Shown here in pieces: positions 14,694 to 29,765 of a stretch of DNA of 64,000 nt. The notes beneath the pieces were generated by a model. It was not told where the DNA came from and searched no databases. It was given only the letters and a program-made list of their open reading frames with translations. The position numbers and the translations under genes were made by a program. This DNA comes from Fratercula arctica (Eukaryota; Chordata; Aves; Charadriiformes; Alcidae), in NCBI GenBank assembly GCA_947846985.1, contig CANTUZ010000005.1, positions 21,300,389 to 21,364,388 on the forward strand, written 5' to 3'. Position 1 is the stretch's first letter. Each line of letters starts with the position of its first letter.

Positions 14694-16725
14694 GCAAATA
14701 CAGAGATTTCCAAAGTTGCCTGTAAATAGACTGAGTCTCTACGTGCAGATGCATGCACACGCACATACATAAAACTGGGGGAAGAGTCCCACAATGGAGC
14801 ATTGTTCTAGCCTAATTAGCAGACAGACAAATGGGAAAGGAATAGCATGGCGTTTTCTGGCATAGATTAGCAGAGGCAGCCACTGCAGTCTACATTTGTT
14901 TAGGTTGGGTGAATAAATTGGAGCATTTGTTACTGTATTATAGATGTCTTGTCGCTTGTCAAATGTGAAGTGGGCCAAAGGAAGAGTAAAAAAAGGCTCT
15001 TGTCAAGCTGGTGAGATGGCCTGCTTCGCTGCTGTCAGCTCTGATTGCAGTTAATTTTGCAAACGGAATACAGTTGCCATTTCCAGCACTGAAGCATGAA
15101 TTTTTGATAACGAGAGCACACACCAACCAAATCAAAGCAAACACTATACCTAGCATGGATATTAAAAATAATTGATTACTGGATATGCAAGGAAAGCATC
15201 ACATGTACGAGCAGAAAAAAGTCTCTTAACCTGCTTCTGTAGGATTTCTTGATTGCAAAGAGAGAATATAGTCTTCAGGGAGTGAGAATAACTGCCTCGG
15301 ATGGTATTATTTTGTTTTCTGTTCTGTTTGTTTTTTTAAATTCAGATATTGCTCTGCATGTTAACCAGAAGAGTTGTAGGCTTTTATGCTTTTAGACCTA
15401 CTGAAAAGTTTAGTGGAAGGTCTGCAGAAAGCTTTTGCTGAATAAAAAAAGACTAGAGAAAAATAAGCAGTCCAAAGTTTAAACTAGTTGGAAAAATAAA
15501 GCAACAATTTGAACTTGGATTTTTTAAAATGCTTTCTAAATGGAAACTTTAGAGGGACCTAAGTCCTTCTGTTTTTCTGATCTATGGTTTGCATAGAGGA
15601 CTTTACATAAACTTCTTCTGGAGTGCTTGGTTGCTGCAATTGTGATGTTGGAATAGCTTGCATTCCCCACTCCCCCCCAAAAAGGCTTTTGTTCATTGTA
15701 TGGTGTTATATACGACCATGTTATAACAGTTAGCAATTCTGCTGGGAATCTCTTAATCATGTGGTTACAGAAGTGACTGTGGTGAGAGAGGGTTTTGAAG
15801 ATGAATTTAATTAAATAAATGCAGCAGCACTTTAGCACTAGGTAAATAGCTAGCTTTAATGTATAAGGCAGCTTCTAGGGTATCTAGGATAACACTAGGC
15901 AAGTCACAGCATAACACTTTTGTAGCCTTGAAAACATTCCTACCAACATTAATAATCAAAATACCTCCATGATACAGATAAAACTAATGAGCCAGACAAG
16001 CGTGTTTGTCCAGGTTTTTAGAGAGAACCAACGTCAAGTTCTCATCTCTTAGTGATGTGCTCAGAGCCTGCTGCCAATTCTTTTTTTCTCTGGCAGAAAT
16101 TTGTTAATAGAGTCAAATACGGTTATAACCAACACCGTGATTTTAGACTGCGTTGTAATAAAAGCCAGGAGTTTTGCACCTATCAAAAATTACCCACGAT
16201 AACGATCTTTTAACAACTTTCTAGCAGGGGGCGGAACGCAGTGAGATATGCTCTGATAACATTTTCTCTGTTCACATGTTTTTTAATGTCCAAGGATGTA
16301 GATGCATGTCTGTCAAGAGTCTTGTTGTGTAATAATCTGACCTAATTTTAAGCATCGCTACAGTAGAAATTGCCAAGCAGCCAGAACTTTAACTTGGCCA
16401 GGTAGCTCGTTCCCCTTACTATTTCTTTTTCTCCTAAGTCTCACATAGACACATGTTAGAAATCAGAAGAATTTCCCAAGAAGTATCCGGTTCAACTACC
16501 AATAAACTGTCCCAGTTGTCAACTGAAAGTTTTTTTTTCTGGTCTGCTAGGTCGCGGAGTAAAATTTTCTTCTCCCTATTTGTTTTCAGCCGTGTATGTC
16601 TGTGGGACAGAACTGAGGTTGGGAATGTTTCTACAGTACTGTTTGCCTGCAGAAAAAGCCAGAGCAGCTGGAATATGTCAGAAACAGGATTGGTTTTCTT
16701 ACCTTTGCAAGAAGGTTGTAGTGAT

Positions 16726-17096
16726 TAAAAAGACGGCTGAGGGGGGATCTTATCAACACTTATAAATACTTAAAGGGTGGGTGTCAGGAGGATGGGACCA
16801 GGCTCTTTTCAGTAGTGCCCGGGGACAGGACAAGAGGCAATGGGCACAAACTTGAGCATAGGAAGTTCCACCTAAACATGAGGAGGAACTTCTTTACCCT
16901 GAGGGTGGCAGAGCACTGGAACAGGCTGCCCGGAGACGTGGTGGAGTCTCCATCTCTGGAGACATTCAAAACCCGCCTGGACGTGTTCCTGTGTAACCTG
17001 CTCTAGGTGACCCTGCTCTGGCAGGGGGGTTGGACTAGATGATCTCCAGAGGTCCCTTCCAACCCTATGGTTCTATGATTCTATGATTCTATGATT
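16726..17096 (+). mobile_element. CR1 LINE 3' fragment
   Basis: CR1 3' end of about 370 bp. The open piece at 16815-17006 encodes the CR1 ORF2 C-terminal motif ([18 protein letters not shown], then [17 protein letters not shown]). The 3' tail is three ATTCTATG-type units ending at about 17096. It is very similar to the 27.7-kb copy. Confidence 0.93.
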
Positions 17097-18625
17097 ATGT
17101 AGCTGCAGATTCAAGGGGTCCTGGCTCTCCTGTTCCTGGTCAAACTATTATTTCGTATGCAAGCGAATGATCATATGCACAGGGGAACATACGACAGAGC
17201 TGCATGAGATAAAATTGAGTCCGATCATTGCTGCTGTGAGGAATGGAGGACTGTTTTGGTATTGTGAATTTTAAAGGGGGTATTAGCAGTGTAGATTCAG
17301 CATCTCTAGGCATAATTTGGGCCTTAGCCCAGTTCTTCCCTCTGGTACGTTCAACTCTGACCATGTTCATAGTGAACCAAGGTGAAGCTGCAGCCAGTTG
17401 TGTAAAGAGGCAAACATACATGTTTGATTCTTGTCTATCTGTTTCCATGCAATGATGCTTGTAATGTTGGTCATCTTAGAAATACATGTAATATTGGTAA
17501 TTGCTGTGTTGTCAGTTGCTAGGCACGTATTTGATGCTCCTCTGCTTCACACTGCTCACACTTTAATATTATCATTGCAGGCACATTAATATAGTAGAAA
17601 TTCAGAAGGATACGAAACTGGGAGTGCTGTGGGTGGCTAAACAGCTGCAGTGCTGCTCAATTTTTGAGACAGCTGAGCTAAAATAATTTAAAATTAATTT
17701 CTAATTTAAACTCTTATGTGTCCGTAGAGCACTTGGATGACCAGATACATCCCCCTTCCCATGTTGAGCTTTAAGGCCTGAATTTTTACTTAACTTGCAC
17801 TAAACAGGAGGTTTTATTTTGACTCCCACAAGTGACATTTTTCAGAAATATAGAAGCAAGACATGGAACTTTGTTACATGAGGTATTTGTTTCTACTGTA
17901 GTTAGTATGCTGTCGTAGCTTGCTCTCTGACCTCTGCAGTTACAGGTCGGTGTCCTGATTTGCAGATGCTCTCTCTAACAGTGTTTTTTCCCCCCTTTGG
18001 CTACTATGGTGTAATTTTAATTTGCATTAGAAAATAAAATTATTTCTGTGTGTTTAAATGTATTAAAAAATGGGACCTTTTGGAAAATTTTTCCTGTAAA
18101 GAGACTCTGTGGTGGTGGACAATCTGTGCTGTTGGAGGTAATATGGAGGTAATATTAATCCATATATAATATGACCTGGGATCCTTTTAATTTCTGCTGT
18201 TGTTGAGCAAATGTGCTCTGGACAAACCAGTGTCTGGCGACACTGTAAATTCTTTGGAGATGGTGATGTCAGAAAAAAACAAGTATGTTTAATACTTAGC
18301 ACCATGAGACTTGATACCAGTTAAGCACTTCTAACAAAATGTCAACACAAATAAGTCAATGAAACAAGAGATCTAAAAGCCTTTCTGTTTGAACAGGCTC
18401 CATAAAAATATCATTTTTAACACTGCATGGATTAGTTTTGAATACAGCCCTTTTACTATTTTTAAGATCCTCTGTTTCTGCTTAAAGTTGATTCTTTCCA
18501 TATTATCTTGGTTTTACCTGTTTTCTAATCCAGAGATGTCCGTGTAGCCTTTAGACTACTCTTCCTGGGGTAATCCTTGATGTAGAGACCAAGAACAGCA
18601 TCACAAACTATGGATGGCTTTTGTT
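17097..18625 (+). other. LRP5: Intron 5 segment without recognisable features
   Basis: AT-rich non-coding sequence. Several open frames shorter than 105 codons are consistent with chance. I see nothing else. Confidence 0.7.
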
Positions 18626-19736
18626 AGAATCATAGTCTGGTTTGGGTTGGGAGGCACTTTAAAGATCATCTAGTTTCAACCTCCCTGCCATGTCCAGGGG
18701 CACTTTCCACTAGACCAGGTTGCTCAAATCCCCTTCCAACCTGGCCTTGAACACCGCCAGGGATGGGACATCCACAGCTTCCCTCAGCAACCTGTTCCAG
18801 TGTCTCACCACCCTCATAGTGAAAGATTCTTCCTAATATGTAATCTAAATCTACCTTCTTCCACTTTAAAACCATTACTCCTTGTCCTATCACTACACTC
18901 CCTGATGGAGAGCCTCTCTCCACCTTTCCTTTAGGCCCCCTTTAAGGACTGGAAGGCTGCTATAAGGTGTACTCGGAGCCTTCTCTTCTCCAGGCTGAAC
19001 ACCCCCAACTCTCTCAGCCTGTCTTCGTAGGAGAGGTGCTCCAGCCCTCTGATCATTTTCGTGGCCTTCCTCTGGACTCACTCCAACAAGTCCATGTCCT
19101 TCTTATGCTGAAGACTCCAAAGCTGGACGCAGTGCTCCAGGTGGGGTCACACCAGAGTGGAGTAGACGGGGAGAATCGCCTCCCTTGAGCTGCTGGCTAC
19201 ACTTCTTTTGATGCATCCCAAGATGCAGTTGGTTTTCTGGGCTGCAAATGCACATTGCCAGCTCATGCTGAGCTTCTTATCTACCAATACCCCCAAGTCC
19301 TTCTCCTCAGGGCTGCTCTCAAGCCATTCTCTGCCCAGCCTGTATTTGTACTTGGGATTGCCTCAACCCAGGTGCACTTGACCTGGCTGAACTTCATGAG
19401 GTTGGCATGGGCCCACCCCTCAAGCTTGTCCGGTTCCCTCTGGATGGCATCCCTGCCCTCCAGCGTGTCGACCACTCCACACAGCTTGGTGTTGTTAACG
19501 AACTTGCTGAGGGTGCGCTCAATCCCAATGTCCATGTTGCAGACAAAGATGTTAAATAGTACTGGTCTGAGTACCGACCTCTGAGGAATGCCACTGATCA
19601 CTGGTCTCCACTTGGACACTGAGCCATTGACCACAAGCCTTTGAGTGTAGCCATCCAGCCAGTTCCTTATACACCGAATGGCCCATATGTCAAATCCATG
19701 TCTCTCCAATTTAGAGACAAGGATATTTGTTCACAG
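18626..19736 (-). mobile_element. CR1 LINE, 1.1 kb, with part of reverse transcriptase
   Basis: The longest CR1 copy in the window, inverted relative to LRP5. The 3' tail lies at 18626 (AATCATAG) and the 5' truncation at about 19736. It includes the 3' UTR, the ORF2 C-terminus and the 3' part of the reverse transcriptase domain. The sequence is decayed by frameshifts and substitutions. Confidence 0.93.
19281..19709 (-). pseudogene. Remnant of CR1 ORF2 reverse transcriptase
   Basis: A 142-codon open piece of CR1 ORF2. It shows the fingers/palm motifs [35 protein letters not shown] and [16 protein letters not shown]. In working CR1 the palm box is FADD. Here both catalytic Asp are Asn and the Ala is Val, and two Gly of the GVPQGSVLGP motif are Arg. 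The enzyme is therefore inactive, and the fragment also lacks the endonuclease. It is a genomic fossil inside the LRP5 intron. Confidence 0.85.
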
Positions 19737-20203
19737 ATAGCTTTTTAAAATAGTTATCCGGGAACTGTCTCGCATTTGATGTACTCTGAAGTAGTTACAG
19801 TGAAGTAGTTGATAGTGTCACCTTTAGTTCATGCCGTTTGCCATTATATGTAGTTAATCTCTCAAAGATGATTTGTTGGAATATATATCTAGCAAAGAGG
19901 CACAGTAGAAGAGGAGGTATAAGCTATATATTGGACTTCTGTCCACCATGGTCTTTTTTAAGAAAACAGTTGATTGATTTATTTTTCACTAATCAGGAAG
20001 TAAACCAAAATTTTTAAGCATAATATAAAATACCAAATACTGATTTAGGTATGCCGTTATTTTTATTTAGTAAAGGTGCTAAAATCCAGGAGATTCATAA
20101 AGCTTTTGAAAATGAATACTCTTGCTAGCAGTGCCTTCTAAGGATTGCTGATGCATGTTGTTCCCTTAACAGAAGGAAACTTGAAAAAATAGAAAACTTT
20201 TGC
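19737..20203 (+). other. LRP5: Intron 5 segment without recognisable features
   Basis: AT-rich sequence between a CR1 and an LTR. I see nothing in it. Confidence 0.7.
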
Positions 20204-20880
20204 TGTGCTATCACGGTTTGGGCCAGAATGGCCACTGAAACAAATGACAGATGCTCTTTGACCTCTCTCCCTTCAGAGAAGGGAGAGGAGGAAGAGAGAG
20301 AAAGAGACTTAGGAGTTTAGAAACTAAATTACTTTAATGAAAATATTAATAAAATAATAAAAAGAAAACAATGAAAAAATACATAATATATACAAAACTG
20401 TATCAAGTTCCCAGGATGATGACCACATCACCGACAGGCACTGGGAAAGTCCCAGACTGGACTCAGTGACGGATGGGAACTGGATTCCAGATCTGGATTC
20501 AGTAGTGCTGAGATCGGGGTCAAAGGCAGGCGAACAGACAGAGTCCTTCTTGGATGCCGGCTGCTGAAGAAAGAGAAGGATGACCCTTTGATCCCTCAGC
20601 TTTTATCCTGAGCATGATGCAGATGGGATGGAATACCCTGTTGGTCAGTTTTGGGTCACTTGTCCTGTCCACTCCTCCCTGCAGGTGCGTCCCCTCTACA
20701 CTATTCTGCTTTCGACCCTCCATATACCAAAGTGGGCTGACCTTGGTTGTTATAGCAATAAATATAAGTAAGAGCCTCTCTGCATACCATTCCTTGGCGT
20801 AAATTAGAAACAATCAGGTCTTATCACTCTGAGAGCGGACGCTGTCAGAAAAAATATGCTGGTAATTTCAGAGAGTTCAG
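20204..20880 (-). mobile_element. Solo LTR of ERVL type, antisense to LRP5
   Basis: Recognised as an avian ERVL-type LTR in reverse orientation. Read on the minus strand it has an ATAAAA TATA box (rc of 20601-20606), a sequence encoding GTGATGTGGTCATCATCC downstream, and an ATTAAA-type signal (rc of 20333-20338). Its 3' terminus reads ...CCGTGATAGCACA, ending in the CA typical of LTRs. No internal retroviral sequence adjoins it, so it is a solo LTR left by recombination. The outer boundary near 20880 is uncertain, and I could not find a clear target-site duplication. Confidence 0.75.
20601..20606 (-). promoter_or_regulatory. TATA box of the solo LTR
   Basis: GGATAAAAGC on the minus strand, placed between U3-like and R-like parts of the LTR. 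It would drive transcription antisense to LRP5. Activity is unknown. Confidence 0.4.
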
Positions 20881-23976
<3,096 letters not shown>

Positions 23977-24148
23977 CTACATGTATTGGACGGACTGGGG
24001 TGAAAGCCCGAAGATAGAATGTGCTTATTTGGATGGCTCAGAAAGGCGAGTTCTGGTGAATACATCCCTAGGTTGGCCTAATGGCTTGGCACTGGATCTT
24101 GAAAAAGACAAGCTTTACTGGGGAGATGCAAAAACAGATAAAATCGAG
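23977..24148 (+). CDS. LRP5: LRP5 exon 7 (second YWTD beta-propeller, continued)
   Basis: This 172-bp exon continues the second propeller. The first base completes a Gly codon split by the intron, followed by [20 protein letters not shown], then [20 protein letters not shown] and [12 protein letters not shown]. Cys at KIEC fits LRP5, where LRP6 has Arg (from memory). Asn-Thr-Ser is another possible glycosylation sequon. The acceptor is strong (CTGTTTTTCACAG, ending at 23976). The donor is GTGAGT (24149-24154), after a complete Glu codon (phase 0). Length equals human exon 7. No exon 8 sequence (the expected second-propeller continuation with a YWTDWQRRSIERV-like motif) occurs later in the window, so the gene continues past position 64000. 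Confidence 0.96.
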
Positions 24149-27100
24149 GTGAGTTATAGAGCCATACTTGGGTGCATTCTTAGAAAACAAGTGCTATTCT
24201 CATGTGCCACTTTATGTCCTGCATACATTTATCCATTTTTTGAGGAGTCTGTTGTTTCATTAATATTAACATGATATTTAGCATGACAATACGTATTTGA
24301 GAAGAAAGGAAACGCATTCATGTGGTTCGGAAAAGTTTTGCAAGAAATGTTGTGTTTGTTATGTCTACATTGCTACAAGTGCAATTTAATTGCTTGAAAT
24401 CTCAGGTTTTACCTGAGGCTTTTGCAACAAATTGGGACACTCAGGTACAACCTCTTTAAAAGGTGTTTTGACTTGTCTGTGGTGCTTGGATACTTAGTAG
24501 TATCTAAAATTGCCCCGTGTGAAAGACTTCCTGCAACGTTCGTCTACAGGAGAAGGTGGATGTGGGGGCCCTAGAGAGCCATATTTCAGGACCTTAATGA
24601 TTACGTGGTGTCCAGATGTGTGGACAAGAAGTAATTTTTAATGTACTGCCTGCTTTGAAAACAGCATAGGCGTTCTGCCTCTGGATCTGAGGAGCAGAAA
24701 TCCTCTTCACAATGTTGTATAAACATTTATGACAATATTTAGTATTTCTTAATTGTCAAAAGAATGTCTGATAGAACACGGTGTGACTCCCTTATGCCCT
24801 GCCTTTCTTTGGAAAGAATTTTCTTAAAAATGCAAAAAATTCATCCTGTCTATCTGTTGCTCAAATGCTAAGCAAAGTTGGACAAATTATCCGCTCATTT
24901 GTTATGATGTGCTCCCAGGAGTAAGGTAGTGAAGTGTCTCTGGAGATTCACTGCTTTAAATTTAAAATCAAAGCAGGCATCTGTATTGGTCTAGTCATGG
25001 GCATCGACAATTGCACTGGGGAGGCCCGAGATGTTTCAAGAGACATTCTCCTAAAGGAGATGCCTTTTCCCCCATTGTTTTTGCGTTAGAATCCCATGAT
25101 TAAATCTTAATCTAAAAGAATAATTGTGCTGCCACAGAAGAGAAACGAGTCTTAGATATCACTGCAGAGAACCGAGTCTTAAAGTAGTTTCACTCAGAGC
25201 AGAAAGAAGGTGATAAATGAAATTACTGAAAGAGTTAGAATGAAGGTTTGGGGCAAGGTTTTTTTGGGCTTCTGAGTGTGTGTTCATAAGATACTGGGAA
25301 TTATTAACTGTGAATTATTAACAACAGTATTCAACTGAGAGGAAATTCAGCAAATTGGTAGAGCTTGATAATATTGTGATGTAGAAGGGCACATGGCTTT
25401 TGTGTGATCTGGAAATACTGATGAGCATTTTTGTTGTGTGTGTGTGTTCATGGAGTTGAAGACCTGTATGTAGTAGTGGGCTTACTTGCATGAGTGTGTT
25501 CATTTAATTTGAGACAGATGAGGATATGGATAGATAACATGGATATAGCCAGATGTTGTGAAGAAGTCTCAAACAGTTGCTTAAGATCCTGTTGTGTTCC
25601 CCACCACCCTCAGTGCTTAGTTTCTAAATAAAATATTTGTTTAAGAAGTGCATCTGGTTACTGGCCACTTGTGCTCATATTTCTAAGAAGGAAAAATTGG
25701 ATTTTGAACCTCAATCTAAAGTTGTTATAGTAGGTTATGATTAACCTGAGGGTTTGGATGACGGCATGAGATGTGACCTGAGATAAGGCAAATTCAAAAA
25801 TTCCTACTCTGTTATCGTTAGAACATCAGATTTGTCAGCCAGACAAATCAGGTAACTGGTGGCCATAGGTCCCTTGACCTGGTTGTGGTATGTTCTTAGT
25901 AGGACACAGTTGTTTATCTTCCACAAAGATGCCGGAAGAACAGTTTGAAAATTAAAGGTGCTAAATAATTAGCTCTGAGTATTTTAATTTGAAAAGGGAA
26001 TTCTGCAGGGAATTTGAATTGGCTTCAAAGTAAGACGAGGGGAATAACTAGCTAATTGAAATCAATTAATAAAAACAGTTATCAAACTGGAATGTGAGAG
26101 TAAACACTCAAAAACAAAAGTTTTTTCTCTTTAAAGCAATAATTAAACATTTTCTTCCTATGGTATAAGCTAGTTTGCTGAAGTCGTGTTTTGACTATAC
26201 TGTTACAACAGTCTAGTTCTGTACCAATACCTAAGAAAAGCAATATAGAGTTTTTTCCCTTGCTTATGGCCTCTGAAGTCAATTGAGATTTCATGGTTTC
26301 TTTGGGGGAGTAGCATATGCAGCATTTTTAGATAAACAAATTTTGAGGAATGACTGTGCCCTCTAAAGGTCTTGCCCTCAGGAAGAGGGGAAGCAAGACA
26401 GCCTGCTAGCTCCAGAAGTGTAACTTCAGCGTTTGGTAGTAACTAAGTACTGGGCTCGATGACTATCCGAGAGGTCCTGTCTCCCCCCTTACCTTTCAGC
26501 CTTCATGACAAGGAATGTTCCGGATGCCACCTTTTATAGCTGGGACTGTAGTTGTGCAATGCGTCTCATGGGTTTAAGCGCTCTATTTGGTCTGTCTCAC
26601 TTCATTGTAAGGCAGCAAAGCCAGGGAAACTGTTTGGTTTGGCATCAAAGTTTAGGAAAATCAGAGAAGCCAAAGTAAGGGCTTTTTATTCCCTCAGTTT
26701 TGCTTATTATACTTCCTTTTTGTGGTTCTCTTCTATTTGCAAAAATAGACAGAAGAGGGTGGTCTTGCAAACAGAAGATACTCTTTACATGAAGTGGATT
26801 GTGACATCTGTAGATACATTGATTCCTATACATTGTGCAACCCCGTTTTAATGGTAGCACAGAGAGTGAAATCTCCATCCTCCTAGCAATGGATTCCGCA
26901 TTTTCTTAGATTAAATAGAACAGGTGTAAATATTCTCATTTTAAGTCTTTCCCCCCACCCCACCCCTTTTTTCTCGACTGGCATGAGTTGAAACGGCACT
27001 GGCACGTTGTCAGTAGACGTTAGATGTCTATTGCAGAACTTTCATTAGAAAAAAAAAAAAATTCAGTTTCCATTTTGGAATACGTGCCGGGCACTTTGTG

Positions 27101-27675
27101 TATTCTGCTCACTTGGGAAAGGGTTGTGTAACTTAACCAGTCACTGACACAGCTCAGATACTGGCCAGTTTGAGGTTGGTCTCTAATAGAGCTTCTTTTC
27201 ATTAATGCTCCTCTACAAGATGAAAAAAAGTGCACTAAGGAAATACTTTAGAATAGAAGCAAATTGATACAATGGATTGCATTTCACGTTTATTGATCAC
27301 CTTGCTATTTTTGTAACCTAACAGCGCTTTCCTGCAAGATTTTGGTGTTTGAGGGGTTCTGTCAATACTCTAGATTTTCCCAGTGAGCCATAGTTTGTGC
27401 TACTCCGCTGGCTCCAGCGCACCTGAAGCCTCTCTCTGTGGTGGATGAGGTGGGGCATTTCCACTTCTACTTGTTGTTGAAGTTATTCAGCATAAACTCA
27501 TTCTCTCGTGCATGTGTTCCGTTGCCAAGAGCGTGCCATTTAAGTGGCTTGCCAGTGCAGCTGGTGTCTCAGTGACTTGTTGTGTGTGTGTGTGGGTATG
27601 GCTGCTGCATCCGCAGCTTGTCAGAAACAAAAGCCAGCTGACTGCAAGTTGAGGATACACATTTATATTTTACAC
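24149..27675 (+). other. LRP5: LRP5 intron 7, first part
   Basis: Non-coding and AT-rich, with a short GT run near 25434-25448. A vaguely CR1-like 3' end near 26450-26500 is too weak to call. I see nothing else. Confidence 0.75.
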
Positions 27676-28131
27676 TAGGATACAGCAAAGGGCTACAAAG
27701 ATGATTAGGGGGCTGGAACACCTCTCTTATGAAGAAAGGCTGAAGGATTTGGGTCTCTTCAGTCTGGAAAAAAGACAGCTGAGGGGGGACCTTATCAACA
27801 CTTATAAATACTTAAAGGGTGGGTGTCAGGAGGATGGGACCAGGCTCTTTTCAGTGGTGCCCGGCGACAGGACAAGAGGTAACGGGCACAAACTTGAGCA
27901 TAGGAAGTTCCATCTCAACACAAGGAGGAACCTCTTTACCCTGAGGGTGGCAGAGGACTGGAACAGGCTGCCCAGAGAGGTGGTGGAGTCTCCATCTCTG
28001 GAGACATTCAAAACCCGCCTGGACGTGTTCCTGTGCAACCTGCTCTGGGTGACCCTGCTCTGGCAGGGGAGTTGGACTAGATGATCTCCAGAGGTCCCTT
28101 CCAACCCCCACCAGTCTGTGATTCTGTGATC
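27676..28131 (+). mobile_element. CR1 LINE 3' fragment, relatively young
   Basis: CR1 fragment of about 455 bp. The frame at 27701-28084 stays open for 127 codons and encodes the ORF2 C-terminal region ([20 protein letters not shown], then [20 protein letters not shown]). It ends in CTGTGATTCTGTGATC. The lack of stops and the close match to the 16.7-kb copy suggest a recent insertion relative to other copies here. Confidence 0.94.
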
Positions 28132-29728
28132 TAGCTGGGTATTAGGATTTTTCTTTTTCCCAGGAAGCACTTAAAACTACCTTAAGCATGTTACTAGATA
28201 AATCTAGTTTATTTTAACACCTAAACCCAGCATATATGGGATAGTAGATAGTAAGCTGGAACTCCACTTTGTAACTCATTAGGTAGGGCAAAAAAAAAAA
28301 AAAGTTGACGAAGTTTTGCGTGGTTTGCTCTGTGGCTACATGGCAAGGAGAGAGTTCTTGCTTAATCTAAAATGACATTCGGATTTATGTTGAGTGCTCG
28401 TGAAGGAGGAAGACTTTAGCCAACTGGAGGGCCCCTACGCGTTTCAGAAAGTGGCACTCTGCAGCTGTGCTCCACTGCAGAAGGCAAAGAAGGTGGCATG
28501 TGGATCACAGCGTGCTGCCTTGTACGTGCTGAAGATGGGAGGCCAAAGAGCTGTTAGACGGTATTGGAGAGGGACGATGGCTGGGCCAGTATGTTGCTCT
28601 TCATTGGAGTAGCTGACCGTTAAGGTGCACCCTCTAATTCCATCGCCTTCTTTTCAGAGCAATTAGTTTCTCCTGGGCTTTTGCAGTGCTGTCCCTTGGC
28701 AGTTTTCTCATCTAAAAACTGCAGTCCCGCATTTGCTGGAGCAACTGGAAATTTTCCAGAGACCAAAGATCTGCGAAAGGCGTTAAGGTAAAGGAGAAAA
28801 TTCCCATCTCCACTGTTTTCCACTATCCATCTGCTTTCACCTGCCTCAGAATGTCCCAGCTCACTGTGCAGAAGTTGCAAAATAGAATAGACAGAAGTCA
28901 TTATCTCTACTACTCTGCAGAACATGGTTGGACTTAAAGGCTGTCGGGGAAGAAGTAGTATTAACACTGATGCCCGATAAAGTAAAAAGTGCACTCTACA
29001 GACTTTTCTGTAGCTTTCTGAGAAACTGCTTGTAGATGAGAATTGCTTTCGTCACATAGCATGCCTTCAGCCGCTTTCCATGTAGAAAAAAACGAGTGAA
29101 TATAGCTTGTGTATATTTGTGCCTATCTCTGCTTGGTATTCTGTTCTGGTTTCTGGTATTTTAGATCTGCGGGGATCTTACTCTCCCTGGGAAGGCCTGT
29201 TCATATACAAAGTTTTTAAACAGTGACTGAACTTTGTACAGCTTGGAAATTTGATAAGCTGAAGACATCTGTCCTATTTTTGCTGGACGTCGGGTTTGAA
29301 ATGTACGGTAAAAGTCTCTGGTTTGTTTCTTTTTTGTTTGTTTGTTTTAGGGGTGGTTTTGTTTGGTTTTGGTAACACATTTTGACTTTACTTTTGGGTC
29401 TGCTCTTCCACAATTTAGAAGAGAAACGCTGCAAAGCTGTTAAGGGTCCCAAGCAGCATCCTGTACCAGGAGAGTATGTTCTTACTTGTGCCTGTAAAAC
29501 TTCACGGGGTGAAAACAGCAGTTCCCCTTTCCTGGCCAAAACCCCCTTTCCTAACCTCCCCATCTGCAGCATTCAGCTGCAACACAAAGGGCCCAGTCAC
29601 TTTGCAAGCAGTTTGCATCCTGAAGAAACCATTTGGCAAGGCTTGTCAAAATTTTGTGTGACAGGAGCCTATGGGGCTTTCGCTGCAAATTTGGCACCCT
29701 GTGGTAACATTGTTCCCAGCTTTTAAAT

Positions 29729-29733
<5 letters not shown>

Positions 29734-29759
<26 letters not shown>
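29734..29759. repeat. T26 homopolymer
   Basis: Twenty-six T, flanked by TTTTAAATTTTAC and AAATTAG. No retroposon body is identifiable on either side. Confidence 0.9.

Positions 29760-29765
<6 letters not shown>

Larger units (their letters stand above)
9430..16725 (+). other. LRP5: LRP5 intron 5, middle part
   Basis: About 7.3 kb of non-coding DNA. It holds a near-perfect short duplication (11345-11380), T tracts (12582-12612 and 12961-12975), an A-rich tract (14458-14480), a C19 run (14675-14693) and a small CpG-dense patch (about 13808-13945). No transposon or RNA gene is recognised. Confidence 0.75.

Noticed and set aside
26440..26500. Possible ancient CR1 tail (GGGCTCGATGACTATCCGAG)
   Set aside because: Only one short segment resembles a CR1 3' end, and the 8-mer tail and ORF2 end are missing.
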